DNA of 64,000 bases from Elephas maximus indicus (lineage: Eukaryota > Chordata > Mammalia > Proboscidea > Elephantidae), in NCBI RefSeq assembly GCF_024166365.1, contig NC_064822.1, positions 147,504,823-147,568,822 on the forward strand. The letters run 5' to 3'. Below are positions 33,289 to 44,894 of the stretch, one piece after another; position 1 is the first letter of the stretch; every line of letters begins with the position of its first letter. The notes beneath the pieces are model-generated. The model did not search any database and was not told where the DNA came from. It was given only the letters and a program-made list of their open reading frames with translations. The translations under genes were made by a program, and so were the position numbers.

Positions 33289-36200
33289 TTGTTGTTCTTG
33301 TTAGGTGCCGTGCAGTTGGTTCTGACTCATAGCAACCCTATGAACAACAGAACAAAACACTCCCCGGTTCTGCACCATCCTTATAATCGTTGTTATGCTT
33401 GAGCTTATTGTTGCAGCCACTGTGTCAATCCACCTTGCTGAGGGTCTTGCTCTTTTTTGCTGACCCTGTACTCAGCCAAGAATGATGTCCTCCTCCAGGG
33501 ACTGATCCCTCATGACAACATGTCCAAAGCATGCCAGACACAGCCTTGCCATCCTTGCCTGTAAGGAGCATTCTGGCCACACTTCTTCCAAGACAAATTT
33601 GTTCGTTCTTTTGGCAGTCCATGGTATATTCAATATTCTTCGCCAACACCACAATTCGAAGGCGTCAACTCTTCTCCGGTCTTCCTTATTCATTGTCCAG
33701 CTTTCACATGCATATTATACGATTGAAAATACCATGGCTTGGGTCAGGCACACCTTAGTCTTCAGGGTGACATCTTTGCTCTTCAACACTTTGAAGAGGT
33801 CCTTTGCAGCAGATTTGCCCAATGCAATGTGTCTTTTGATTTCTTGACCCCTGCTTCCGTGGCTGTTGATTGTGGATCCAAGTAAAATGAAATCCTTGAC
33901 AACTTCAATCTTTTCTCCATTTATCATCATGTTGCTCATTGGTCCAGTTGTGAGGATTTTTGTTTTCTTGATGTTGAGGTGTAATCCACACTGAAGGCTG
34001 TGGTCTTTGATCTTCATCAGTAAGTGCTTCAAGACCTCCTCACTTTCAGCAAACAAGGTTGTGTCATCTGCATAAAGCAGGTTGTTAATGAGTCTGCCTC
34101 CAATCCTGATGCCCCGTTCTTCTTCATATAGTCCAGCTTCTCGGATTATTTGTTCAGCATGCAGATTAAATAGGTATGGTGAAAGAATACAACCTTAATA
34201 CACACCTTTCCTGACTTTAAACCAATCAGCATCCCCTTGTTCTGTCCTAACAACTGCCTCTTGATCTATGGAAAGGTTCCTCATGAGCACAATTAAGGGT
34301 TCTGGAATTCCCATTCTTCGCAGTGTCATCCATAGTTTGTTATGATCCACACAGTCGAATGCCTTTGCATAGTCAATAAAACACAGGTAAACATCCTTCT
34401 GGTGTTTTCTGCTTTCAGCCAGGATCCATCTGACATCAGAAATGATATCCCTGGTTCCATGTCCTCTTCTGAAACCAGTCTGAATTTCTGGCAGTTCCCT
34501 GTCGATATACTGCTGCAGCTGTTTTTAAATGATCTTCAGCAAAATTTTGCTTGCATGTGATATTAATGATATCGTTCTATAATTCCCACATTCGGTTGGA
34601 TCACCTTTCTTGGGAATAGGCATAAATATGGATCTCTTCCAGTCAGTTGACCAGGAAGCTGTCTTCCATATTGCTTGGCATAGATGAGTGAGCACCTCCA
34701 GCGCTGCATCAGTTTGTTGAAACATCTCAATTACTATTCCATCAATTCCTGGAGGCTTGTTTATTGCCAATGCCTTCAGAGCAGCTTGGACTTCTTCCTT
34801 CAGTACCATCGGTTCCTGATCATATGCTACCTCTTGAAATGGTTGAATATCGATTAATTCTTTTTGGTATAATGACTCTGTGTATTCCCCCCACCTTCTT
34901 TTGATGCTTCCTGTGTCATTTAATATTTTCCCCATGTAATCCTTCACTATTGCAACTCGAGGCTTGAATTTTTTCTTCAGTTCTTTCAGTTTGAGAAATG
35001 CCAAGCATGTTCTTCCCTTTGGTTTTCCATTTCCAGCTCTTTGCACATGTCATTATAATACTTTATCTTCTCAAGAGGGCCTTTGAAATCTTCTGTTCGG
35101 TTCTTTTACTTCATAAATTCTTCCTTTTGCTCAACGCTCAAGAGCAAATTTCAGAGTCTCCTCTGACATCCATCCTGGTCTTTTCTTTCTTTCCTGTCTT
35201 TTCAGTGACCTCTTGCTTTCTTCATATATGATGTCAATCCACAACTCGTCTGGTCTGCAGTCACTAGTGTTCAGTGCATCAAATCTATTCTTGAGATGGT
35301 CTCTAAATTCAGGTGGGATATACTCAAGGTCATATTTTGGCTCTCATGGACTTGCTCTGATTTTCTTCAGTTTCAGCTTGAACTTGCATATGAACAACTC
35401 ATGATCTGTTCCACAGTCGGCCCCTGCCCTTGTTCTGACTGATGATATTGAGCTTTTCCATTGTCTCTTTCCACAGATGTAGTCAATTTGATTTCTGTGT
35501 GTTCCATTTGGCAAGGTCCATGTGTATAGTCGCCATTTATGTTGGTGAAAGAAGGTATTTGCAATGAAGAAGTCGTTGGTCTTGCAAAATTCTATCATTC
35601 GATCTCCAGCATTGTTTCTATCACCAAGGCCATATTTTCCAACTACTGATCCTTCTTCTTTGTTTCCAACTTTTACATTCTAATCACCAGTAATTATCAA
35701 TGCATCTTGATTGCATGTTCGATCAATTTCAGACTGGAGCAGCTGATAAAAGTCTTTTATTTCTTCATCTTTGGCCCTAGTGGTTGGTGCATAAATTTCA
35801 ATAATAGTCCTATTAACTGGTCTTCCTTTTAGGCGTATGGATATTATCCTATCACTGACAGCGTTGTACTTCAGCATAGATCTTGAAACGTTCTTTTTGA
35901 CGATGAATGCAACACCATTCCTCTTCAAGTTGTCATTCCCAGCATAGTAGACTATTTGTCCAATTCAAAATGGCCAATACCAGTCCACTTCAGTTCACTA
36001 ATGCCTAGGATATTGATGTTTATGCATTCCATTTCATTTTTGACGATTTCCAGTTTTCCTAGATTCATACTTTGTACATTCCAGGTTCCGATTATTAATG
36101 GATGTTTGCAGCTGTTTCTTCTCATTTTGAGTCATGCCACATCAGCAAATGAAGGTCCCGAAAGCTTTACTCCATCCACGTTGTTAAGGTCGACTCTACT

Positions 36201-36487
36201 TTGAGGAGACAGCTCTTCCTCAGTCTTTGAGTGCCTTCCAACCTGGGGGGCTCATCTTACAGCACTATATCAGACAATGTTCCGCTGCTATTCATAAGGT
36301 TTTCACTGGCTAACGCTTTTCAGAAGTAGGCTTCCGGGCCCTTCTTCCTAGTCTGTCTTAGTCTGGAAGCTCAGCTGAAACCTTCCCTCCATGGGTGACC
36401 CTGCTGGTATCTGAATACCAGTGGCATAGCTTCTAGCATCACAGCAACACACAAGCCCCCACAGTACGACAAACAGACACATGGGGG
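33289..36487 (-). mobile_element. RTE LINE, full length with TSD
   Basis: This 3199-bp copy has its 3' end at 33289 and its 5' end at 36487. Target duplications are 'agttatgtatta' (33277-33288) and 'agttatttatta' (36488-36499), with one mismatch. It is the best-preserved copy. The endonuclease frame lies about 35928-35680 (IIEIYAPTTRAKDEEIKDFY). A central open frame of 173 codons lies at 35046-34525 (IDGIVIEMFQQTDAALEVL, DWKRSIFMPIPKKGDP). The catalytic YADD region lies near 34060-34080, where the aligned codons start with LYADDTTL. The C-terminal frame is at 34056-33715 (LLMKIKDHSLQCGLHLNIKK). Stops and shifts remain between these pieces. Confidence 0.94.
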
Positions 36488-36499
36488 AGTTATTTATTA

Positions 36500-37370
36500 G
36501 ACAGTTATAATTATATTTGGAAAACACCTGTCTTTGCAAATCATCCTAGCTAAAAGAAAATTGGTTATCAACTTCTTGTTGTTGTTCCTTTTATTACAGA
36601 ACTTATTTATAACATTTCTTCTACAGTTATTATTATTATTATTCTTAAATTACTGTTTGCATCAGTCAACATTTGGGCAGAAAAATATAAATCAGTCTAT
36701 ATATTTCAACAGAAAGAATTTAATGCAGTGATTTGGTTCTACGTTTGGAAGTCTAAAAACATAATTAAAAAGAATGAACATTGCAGTAACAACACAAGAC
36801 AGTAAATACAGGAAGCAGCTACCAGCCCTAGGTGTGGGGAACACAGGGATGAGGAGATCCAGTTTATCACAACTTAGAAGCTTAGGGAAGGGTCACTCAA
36901 AACTGGGACTCAGACCTCTGATGAGGGGTTGGTGCTTGCCTGATTCTAGTAACGCATGAGCTCAGAGAAAGAGTTGGGGCTAAGATTTCTGGGAAGATAC
37001 AGTTTCTCAGCTTATGTGGATAAACATGAGAGGGTATGATGAGGCTGGTCATAAAAAAAAAAAAAAAAATTTGGTCATAGAAGTGCCAAAAAAAAAAGAT
37101 TCTGGATTAGGAACCAGCTACAGGTAAGGTGTCATTGCTTAGGCTACACTGACAGGAACAGCAATAACCAAGAAGGAGAAAGTCCTACTCTCTTCTTTCT
37201 GCTTCTAATGTCCCTCTGCACCCCCCACCCCAACACACACAGACCAGTGACAAAGTTAGCTGATAAAGGGGAAATGTAATTTCAGAATCTCAGCCTTAGT
37301 ATCATAAGCTAAGAATAGAAAATAAAGGCTTTATAACTGAAATACACTTAAAAATTAGATTATAATATTT
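36500..37370. other. No gene seen; holds an A17T3 insert
   Basis: Apart from the short-repeat-flanked A/T run at 37046-37079 and a second A run near 37089, I see no recognisable repeat or coding signal. Confidence 0.5.
37046..37079. repeat. A-run insert with T3 between 8-bp direct repeats
   Basis: 'tggtcata' is present at 37046-37053 and 37072-37079. The sequence between is about 17 A followed by T. It has the same layout as the longer A-T inserts elsewhere in the window but lies outside any RTE that I can see. Confidence 0.75.
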
Positions 37371-37482
37371 ACTTGGGTCAGGCTCACCTTAGTTCTCAAG
37401 GCGACTTCTTTGCATTTAACACTTTAAAGAGATCTCTTGCAGCTGATTTGCCTAATGCAATACGTCTTTTGATTTCTTGACT
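37371..37482 (-). mobile_element. RTE LINE internal fragment
   Basis: 'acttgggtcaggctcacctt' to 'tttgatttcttgacta' is the part of the RTE C-terminal region that other copies carry next to 'gacatctttgcttttcaac'. It lacks both ends and is an orphan piece. Confidence 0.75.
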
Positions 37483-37607
37483 AGAAATAGGGTTACCAAA
37501 TTCTCTCACTTTACCTGGGACTTTCCCAGTTTAGACCTGAAAATCCTATACCTGAAAAAAGGCCTTCAGTCCTGGGCAAACCAGAATGTTTGACCACCTT
37601 ACCATAA

Positions 37608-37737
37608 ACCTCTTGCCAAAGAGTCAATCCTGACTCATAGGGAACCTACAGGACAGAGTAGAACTGACCCATAGGATTTCTAAGGAATGGCTAGTGGATT
37701 CAAATTGCTCTTAACCACTGTGCCACCAGGGCTTCTC
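37608..37737 (-). mobile_element. AfroSINE, short form, minus strand
   Basis: It runs from 'caatcctgactcatagggaa' to 'cactgtgccaccagggcttc', with part of the B-box neighbourhood lost. Confidence 0.8.
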
Positions 37738-37764
37738 ACTATATTTGTAGAGTGGAAAGTACCA

Positions 37765-37980
37765 GACAGAAACCAAAACTGAACACATTACCTACAAGTC
37801 AATTCCCACTCATATTGACCCTATAGGACAGAGTAGAACTGCCCGCAGAGGGCTTCCAAAGCTGTAAATCTTTACAGAAGCTGACTGCCATATCTTTCAC
37901 TTGTGGAATGGCTGGTGGGTTTGAACCTCTGACCTCTCCATTAGCAGCCAATCATTTAATCACTGCACCTCCAGAGTCAA
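37765..37980 (-). mobile_element. AfroSINE, long form, minus strand
   Basis: It starts with 'caagtcaattcccactcata' after the poly-pyrimidine-like tail area, has the middle 'gctgtaaatctttacagaag' and closes with 'cactgcacctccagagtc'. Confidence 0.82.
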
Positions 37981-38085
37981 CCAGACTCAGGAGGAGGGAA
38001 AACATGTTTTGTTCCAAACAAGGTGTCTTAGTTATCTAGTGCTACTAATACTGCTAACAGAAATAGCACAGGTGGGTGGCTTTAA

Positions 38086-38247
38086 AACAAACCAACCACA
38101 TTGCCATTGAATAGATCATGACTCACAGTGACCCTGTAGGACAGAGTAGAACTGCCCTGTAGGGGTTCCAAGGAGCAGCTAGTGGATTTGAACTGCCAAC
38201 CTTTTGGTTAGCAGTCAGGCTGTTAGCCACTATACCACCAGAGCTCT
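38086..38247 (-). mobile_element. AfroSINE, short form, with TSD, minus strand
   Basis: It runs from 'aacaaaccaaccacattgcc' to 'actataccaccagagctct'. The 12-bp target 'gggtggctttaa' is present at 38074-38085 and 38248-38259 without mismatch. Confidence 0.93.
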
Positions 38248-38498
38248 GGGTGGCTTTAACAAACAGAAATTTATTTGCTCACAGTTAGAAGACTAGAAGT
38301 CTGAATTCAGGGTGTCAGCTGTAGGGGAAGACTTTCTCTCTTGTTGGCTCTGGAGGAAGGTCTTTGTCTCTTTTCAGCTTTTGTTTTTCTGCACTCTTCA
38401 TGTGGCTTGGCATCTACCTTCCCCATCTCTTGCTTGCCTGCTTCATCTCCTTTTTTATATCTCAGAAGGGGCTGATTTAAGATACACCCTACACAAAT

Positions 38499-38645
38499 AA
38501 ACCTCTTTGTTCTCGAGTTGATACCAACTCAAAGCAGCCCTATAGTATAGTGTAGAACAGCCCACAGGGTTTCCAAAGAGTGGCTAGTGGATTTGAACTG
38601 CCGACCTTTTGTTTAGTAGCCGAGCTCTTAACCACAGCACCTCAT
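38499..38645 (-). mobile_element. AfroSINE, short form, minus strand
   Basis: The tail 'tcgagttgataccaactcaa' is followed by 'gaactgccgaccttttgttt' and the head complement 'gagctcttaaccacagcacc', which is slightly truncated. It lies in the same old host repeat as the previous SINE. Confidence 0.85.
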
Positions 38646-38799
38646 TAATACAACAAAGAAAACTCAATCCCATATGAAATTATAACCACAGGTATAGAGG
38701 TTAGGGTTTTCAACACATTTTTTTGGAGGGGGGGTTTAATTCAGTCCATAACATAGTGCTATATACTCCCCTAACTTAAAGTAGTTTAAAAAAAGTGGC

Positions 38800-41778
38800 C
38801 ACATAAATAAAAGAATTACATGATCATCTTAATCAACACAGAAAATCATTCAACAAAGTCTAACACCCATTCCCGATTAAAAAAAAAAAAAAAAACTCTC
38901 AATAAAATAGGTATAGAAGGGAAATTTCTCAACATAATAAACGGCATCTATACAAAACCAACAACCAACTTCATTCTTAATGGAAAGACACCGAAAACAC
39001 TCTCCTCAAGAATAAGAACAAGGCAACGATACCCTTTATCATCACTCCTATTTAACATTGTGCTGGAAGTCCTAGCTGGAGCAATAAGGGAAGAAAAAAG
39101 AAATAAAGGTCATTCAAATTGATAATGAAAAAGTAAAACTGTCCCTATTTGTGGATGATGATACTATACATAGAAAACCCAAAGAATCCGTGAGAAAACT
39201 GCTAGAACTAATAGAAAGATTCAGCAGAATAGCAGGGTACAAGATAAACATACAAAAATCAGTCAGATGCCTATACACCAATAAAGAGAATGATGAAAAG
39301 GAAATCAGGAAAATAACACCATTTATAATAGTCCCTAAGAAAATAAAATACTTCGGAATAAATCTAAGCAGGGATGTAAAAGACCTATACAAAGAAAACT
39401 ATAAAACATTACTGAAAGAAACCAAAAGATACCTACATAAATGGAAAAACATACCATGCTCATGGATAGGCAGACTCAACATTGTGAAAATGACAATTCT
39501 ACCCAAAGCAATTTACAAATACAACGCAATCCTGATCCAAATACAAATAAAATTCTTTAAAGAAATAGAAAAACTAATCATTAACTTCATATGGAAAGGG
39601 AAGAAGCCCTGGATAAATAAAGCACAACTGAAGAAGAATAAAGTCAGAGGACTCCCACTACCTGACCTCAGAACCTACCATGAAGCTACGGTAGTCAAAA
39701 CAGCCTAGTACTGGTACAAAAATAGATACATTGACCATTGGAACAGGATTGATAACCCAGATGTAAATCCACCCATCCACCTACCATCACCTGATCTTTG
39801 ACAAGGGCCCAAAGTCCATCAAATGAGGAAGAGACAGTCTTTTTAACAAATGGTGCTGGCAAAATTGGATGTCCATCTGCAAAAAAAATGATACACCATA
39901 CACAAAAAATAATTTAAAATAGATCAAAGACCTAAATATAAAGTCAAAAACTATAAAGATCTTAGAAGGAAAAATAGGATCAAAGCTAGAGGCCCTGATA
40001 CATAGCATTAACAGGATACAAACCATAATTAACAACACATAAACTCCAGAAGATAAGCTAGATAACTGGGATCTTCTAAAAATTAAACACCTATGCTCAT
40101 CAAAAGACTTCACCAAAAAAGTAAACAGAGGACCTACAGACAGGGAAAAAAAAAATTGGCTATTACAAATCAGACAAAGGTCTAATCTCTAAAATCTACA
40201 GAAAAATCCAACAACTCTACAGCAAAAAGGCAATCCAATTAAAAATGGGCAAAGGATATGAACTGACACTTCACCAAAGACGACATTGAAGCTGCTAACA
40301 GACACATGAGGAAATGCTAGCAATCACTAGCCATTAGAGAAATGCAAATCAAAACTACAATGAGATACCATCTCACATCAACATTACTTACACAAATCAA
40401 AAAAATAGAAAATAACAAATGTTGGAGAGGCTGCGGAGGGATTGGAACTCCTATGCACTGCTGGTGGGAATATAAAATAATACAATCATTTTTGGAAAAT
40501 GATATGGTACTTCCTTAGAAAGCTAAACATGGAAATATCATATGATCTAGCAATCCCACTCCTAGGAATATATACTAAAGGAATGAGTCATTACATGAAT
40601 AGACATATGCACAACTATGTTCATTGCAGCATTGTCCACAATAGCAAAAACATAGAAACAACCTAGATGCCCATCAGCAGATAAATGGATAAACTGTGGT
40701 ACATACACACAATGGAGTATTAAACAATGATAACAATGATGAACCTGCAAAGCACCTCATAACATGGCTGAATCTGGAGGGCATTATGCTGAGTGAAATA
40801 AGTCAATTACAAAAGGACAAACATATGAGACCACTACTATTAAAATTCATGAAAAGGTTTTCACACAAAAAGGGAACAATCTTTGATGGTTACAAGAGAA
40901 GGAAGGGATGAGGTTGGAAAAACACTAAATAGATAATATATTAAGTGGTTACTTTGGTGAAGGGTAAACCAATACACTATACTGGGGACACCAGTACAAC
41001 TTGTACAAGGCAAGGTCATGGAAGCTCCACAGACACATCCAAATGCCCTGAGGAACCGAGTTGCTGGGCTGAGGTCTATGGGGACTATGGTCTTGGGAAC
41101 ATCTAGCTCAATTGGCATAATATAGTTTTTAAAGAAAATGTTCTACATTCTACTTTGGTGAGTAATGTCTGGAGTCTTAAAATACTGTGAGCAGCCATCT
41201 AAGAAACTCCACCAGTCTCACCCCTTCGGGAGCAAGGGAATATGAAGAAAACTAAAGATACAAGGGTAAGATTAGTCCAGAGGACTAATGGACCACAACT
41301 ACCACAGCCTCCACCAGGCTGAGTCCAGTACAATTAGATGGTGCCTGGCTACCAACACTGACTGCTCTGACAAGGATCCCAATAGAGGGTCCCATACAGA
41401 GCTGGAGAAAAATGTAGAACAAAATTCTAACTCACAAAAAAAGACCTGACTTACTGGCCTGACAGAGACTGGAGAAACCCCGAGAATATGGCTCCCAGAC
41501 AACATTTTAGTTCAGTAATGAAGTCACTCATGAAGTTCACACTTTATCTAAAGATTAGACAGGCACATAAAACAAAACAAGACTAAAGAGGCGCACCAGC
41601 CCAGGGGCAAGGACTAGAAGGCAGGAGGGGCCAAGAAAGCTGGTAATAGGGAACCTAAGGTTGAGAAGGAAGACTGTTGACATGTTGTGGGGTTGTTAAC
41701 CAATGTCATAAAACAATATGTGTACTAACTGTTTAATGAGAAGCTAGTTTGTTCTATAAACCTTCATCTAAAATACTA
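38800..41778 (+). mobile_element. L1 LINE, 5'-truncated, ORF2 3' part and 3' UTR
   Basis: It starts in the reverse transcriptase part of ORF2 (near 38820, MIILINTENH) and runs through 39151-39708, which is open for 185 codons and includes LFVDDD upstream and IPCSWIGRLNIVKM, PKAIYKYNAILIQIQIKFF and IINFIWKGKKPWI further along. The typical C-terminal cysteine-rich/adaptor region, then decayed, runs on to about 40900. The 3' UTR is about 40930-41778, ending in an A-rich tail. The catalytic FVDD is near 39153. Stops, frameshifts and the missing ORF1 make it dead. Confidence 0.92.
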
Positions 41779-41816
41779 TAAAAAAAATAAATGACAAAGA
41801 GGTCTGTGAGGTCAAA

Positions 41817-41981
41817 GGAAACCCCGGTGGCATACTGGTTAAGTGCCATGGCTGCTAACCAAAGAATTGGCAGTTCGAATCCACCAGATGCTCCTTGGGA
41901 ACCCTATGGAGCAGTGCTACTCTGTCCTGTAGGGTGGCTATGAGTCAGAATTGACTCTATGGCAATGGGTTGGTTGGTTGG
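41817..41981 (+). mobile_element. AfroSINE, short form, with TSD
   Basis: 'ggaaaccccggtggcatact' begins the head. 'tgagtcagaattgactctat' and 'ggttggttggttgg' end it. The 10-bp target 'tgaggtcaaa' (41807-41816 and 41982-41991) matches perfectly. Confidence 0.93.
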
Positions 41982-41991
41982 TGAGGTCAAA

Positions 41992-42661
41992 CTGTTTTCA
42001 CAAAAAAAAAAAAAAAAAAAGGCAATTTAGGATTCTCCATATGTCTGTTAGTCATGCCTCTCATGATATTTTATTCATTTACTTTATTTTTAGAACACCA
42101 TAAAGAAAAATGATTGTTGGAGATGTTAGAAGAAAAGTTTTAACTCTGCCCTCACTTGGGTAAGGGGTTTCACTTGGATAAAACTTTGCAAATTATCACC
42201 ACCTGACTGATACTTGGAGCTAATTTCTCCACTCGCGTAAAAGCTATAAAGTGACAGTCTATTGGTTGCTAAAATCAGACTTGCTTTCTGGCACTATGTG
42301 GAATTATTACCACAACAGATAAATGAATTATTACCATAATATCCATGGGTGACTAGTTTCTTTCACTATTTTGAAAGCCGTTTGACAGGAATAACATATT
42401 CAGCTAGAGCATGCCATATTACCACAGTGGCCAGAGTAGGGACTGACAAGATGCCATTTTCCAGCTTGCCCGGATTGTGTGGATTACTTCATGGTGCTGT
42501 CACCCTGTAAGTATCTGCTTGGGCAATCACTTGACCTCTCTAGTAGATATCTTTATGCCATTTTAAGTAAATTTCAACAGAAAACAAACAAAAAATTGCT
42601 TTCCTAATCAAATTGCTTTCTCAACTTTAATTTTCCTTCAGAAAAATTTTAATGAAATTTG
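41992..42661. other. No gene seen: unique sequence with an A run
   Basis: An A run of about 20 lies near 42002-42020. The rest is unassigned, with no coding pattern. Confidence 0.5.
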
Positions 42662-42785
42662 TTGTAGTTGTTAGATGGCATCGAGTCAGTTCTAACTCAT
42701 AGTGACTCTGTGTGCAACAGAAGGAAACACTGCCCGGTCCTGCACCATCCTCACAATCGTTGTTGCGCTTGAGCCCATAATGAAG
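42662..42785 (-). mobile_element. RTE LINE, last 0.12 kb
   Basis: 'gtagttgttagatggcatcg' to 'gcgcttgagcccataatgaa' is the extreme RTE 3' end. It is a heavily 5'-truncated insertion. Confidence 0.8.
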
Positions 42786-43564
42786 TTTAAGCCTTTTAAA
42801 AGTCTGACTTTCTTAGCCTTAATTCCTACTATTCTCCTTCCCATTCTCTCCCATCTGATAATACTAGACCCAGTTGAAGATAAAGGTTAAGTCAGGGTAA
42901 TCATAACAAAGAGAAAAAAAACAAGTGGGTGTCTTCTCATGTAATAGTCCAGCTAGTTGAGGTTAGTAAGACAGCTGAGCTCCGTGAGATCATTCAAATA
43001 CTCAGGTTTCTCTCTCATTTGTGATGCCATTGACTGGACATCAGTCCCTCTCTGCATGGTCTAAGCTGAGTTGTGAGTCCCCTATACTCCAGTCAGTAAG
43101 AACAGAAAATGAGATGGAATCCAAGGCAGCAGTTTATTGATGAGCAAGTAAAGAAACTGTACACATCACTTGTGATCACATGGCCACCTGTAAACACAAA
43201 GAAGGCCTGAACCTGTAACAGGCAGCTGGGAGGCCATACCCTCAGGAAGCCGAAGAGAGCAGATTTGAGGGTAGAGTCAGCAATCTATCAAACATGTTAT
43301 TCATTTTATGAAAAATTTTCAGATAACCTGGACAGGATTAATTGCCTTATTTTTTATATCTTACACATAAGAATGTTATTGTACTTATCACATTGTGTTT
43401 ATTAAACATTTCAATGTCTACCTCAAATAAGAGATTTTAAACCCAGTATAATGAGGGGAGAATTTTATTTAGGTACGTAGTTTCTAAGCCTTGGGCATGG
43501 TAGATGATCACTTTGTGTGACTGAATTGATTTCCATAGACTGTATTGTTGTGACAGTTAATTAA
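42786..43564. other. No gene seen
   Basis: Unassigned sequence. Short open stretches occur only as expected by chance. Confidence 0.5.
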
Positions 43565-43675
43565 GTACAGAGATTATTACAACTTCCATTTTATACATGG
43601 GAGCCCTGAGGCTTACACAAAATCAAATGACTTATCAAAACCAAGTTCCAGATGAAACTAGGATTACAGTAAGCT
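43565..43675 (+). mobile_element. MIR-like fragment
   Basis: 'ttattacaacttccatttta' and 'gccctgaggcttacacaaaa' are the MIR core in forward order. Confidence 0.6.
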
Positions 43676-44144
43676 TTTAGATTCCTTGTATAGTTTTATT
43701 AAAGCACGTCGAACAATGCTGCAAATCTGCTCTGGCAAGGGAATCATCAATTTTGAAAAGTTAAACACTGGCTATTTGAATGACATTTCGTTTATTATAT
43801 ACGTGTGGTTATTTTTTTTAATGTCAACGTTCAAAGACATTTTTCTTCATCCTCCTACATCTTGACAATATGCAGAACCTAATACTTTCCTTCATGTGTT
43901 GTCATCTTACAATGTCCAGTTGGCTTTTTTTCCTAGGTGAATATTGCTAATCTCAAACAACACACAGGTTCTTGATAGTATTAAAATTGAGATCGCTGCT
44001 AGGATACAATATGAAAAATGCTACAAAGATACTGACTTATAACTAATAAAATGAATTTATTACAAAAACTTAAATTCACAGGTTAGTGGAGGAGAGCATG
44101 GAGGTGATGCTGAAATTTTAAAAATATCTTGGAAATTTAGTGGT
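43676..44144. other. No gene seen: AT-rich sequence
   Basis: Unique sequence without recognisable signals. Confidence 0.5.
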
Positions 44145-44285
44145 GAGTACCTAGGCTCTAGAGTCAGACACACTTTGTGACATCCAAACTCAACAAATTT
44201 GTAGCTCTACAACTTTGGAAAGTCACTCTTCCTTTCTATGCCTCACCTGCCACATTCCTAAAATTAAGATAATTCCTTAAGGCTG
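44145..44285 (-). mobile_element. MIR-like, minus strand
   Basis: 'gtgagtacctaggctctaga' and 'tctatgcctcacctgccaca' followed by 'ttcctaaaattaagataatt' form a reverse MIR. Confidence 0.6.
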
Positions 44286-44292
44286 GTTGTAT

Positions 44293-44577
44293 GTTGTTGT
44301 TAGATGCAATCAAGTCAATTCCAATCCATAGTAACCCTATGTATAACAGAACAAAATGTTGCCTGGTCCTGTGCCATCCACACAATCGTTGCTATGTTTG
44401 AGCCCATTGTTGCAGCCACTGTAACAATTCATCTCACTGAGGGTCTTCTTCTTTATCACTGACCCTCTACTTTACCAGCATGATGTCCTTCTCCTAGGAC
44501 CTGTCCCTTCTGATAACGTGTCCGAAGTAAGTGAGACAAAGTCTCACCATTCTCTCTTCTAAGGAGCATTTGGTTAT
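44293..44577 (-). mobile_element. RTE LINE, 3' end, minus strand
   Basis: It runs from 'ttgttgttagatgcaatcaa' to 'ttctaaggagcatttggtta'. It is the terminal 0.28 kb only. Confidence 0.86.
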
Positions 44578-44683
44578 ACAGAATCATTTATTTAGCACCC
44601 TTCTGGGAATATACCACTTAGATTATTACTTAGATTATTAAAGGCAAATAATAAATTATAGCTATTATTACTCATTATCATTA

Positions 44684-44887
44684 GAGAAGGAGTCCTGGTG
44701 GCAAAGTGGTTAAGCGCGAGGCTGCTAACCAAAAGATCAGCTATTCGAACCCACCAACTGCTCCACAGAAGAAAGATGTGCCAGCCTGCTTCCATAAAGA
44801 TTACAGCCTTGAAAACCCTATGGGGCCATTCTACTCTGCGATGTAGAATTGCTTGCTATGAGTCAGAATCGACTCACAGGCAACGGG
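44684..44887 (+). mobile_element. AfroSINE, long form
   Basis: It starts near 'aaggagtcctggtggcaaag', has the middle 'agcctgcttccataaagatt' and ends 'aatcgactcacaggcaacgg'. A likely 7-bp target 'atcatta' lies at 44677-44683 and 44888-44894. Confidence 0.9.
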
Positions 44888-44894
44888 ATCATTA

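Larger units (their letters stand above)
38028..38755 (+). repeat. Interspersed repeat, family not assigned, split by two SINEs
   Basis: The host pieces read 'cttagttatctagtgctact', 'aacagaaatttatttgctca', 'tctggaggaaggtctttgtc', 'taaccacaggtatagaggtt' and the end 'attcagtccataacatag'. This is a single old repeat cut by two AfroSINEs. The duplicated 'gggtggctttaa' around the first SINE confirms the host continuity. Confidence 0.5.

Noticed and set aside
34525-35046. 173-codon open frame on the minus strand as a host gene
   Set aside because: It is the central part of an RTE LINE, collinear with the same region in several other copies in the window.
39151-39708. 185-codon open frame as a new protein
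   Set aside because: It reads as L1 ORF2 C-terminal sequence and continues into an L1 3' UTR.
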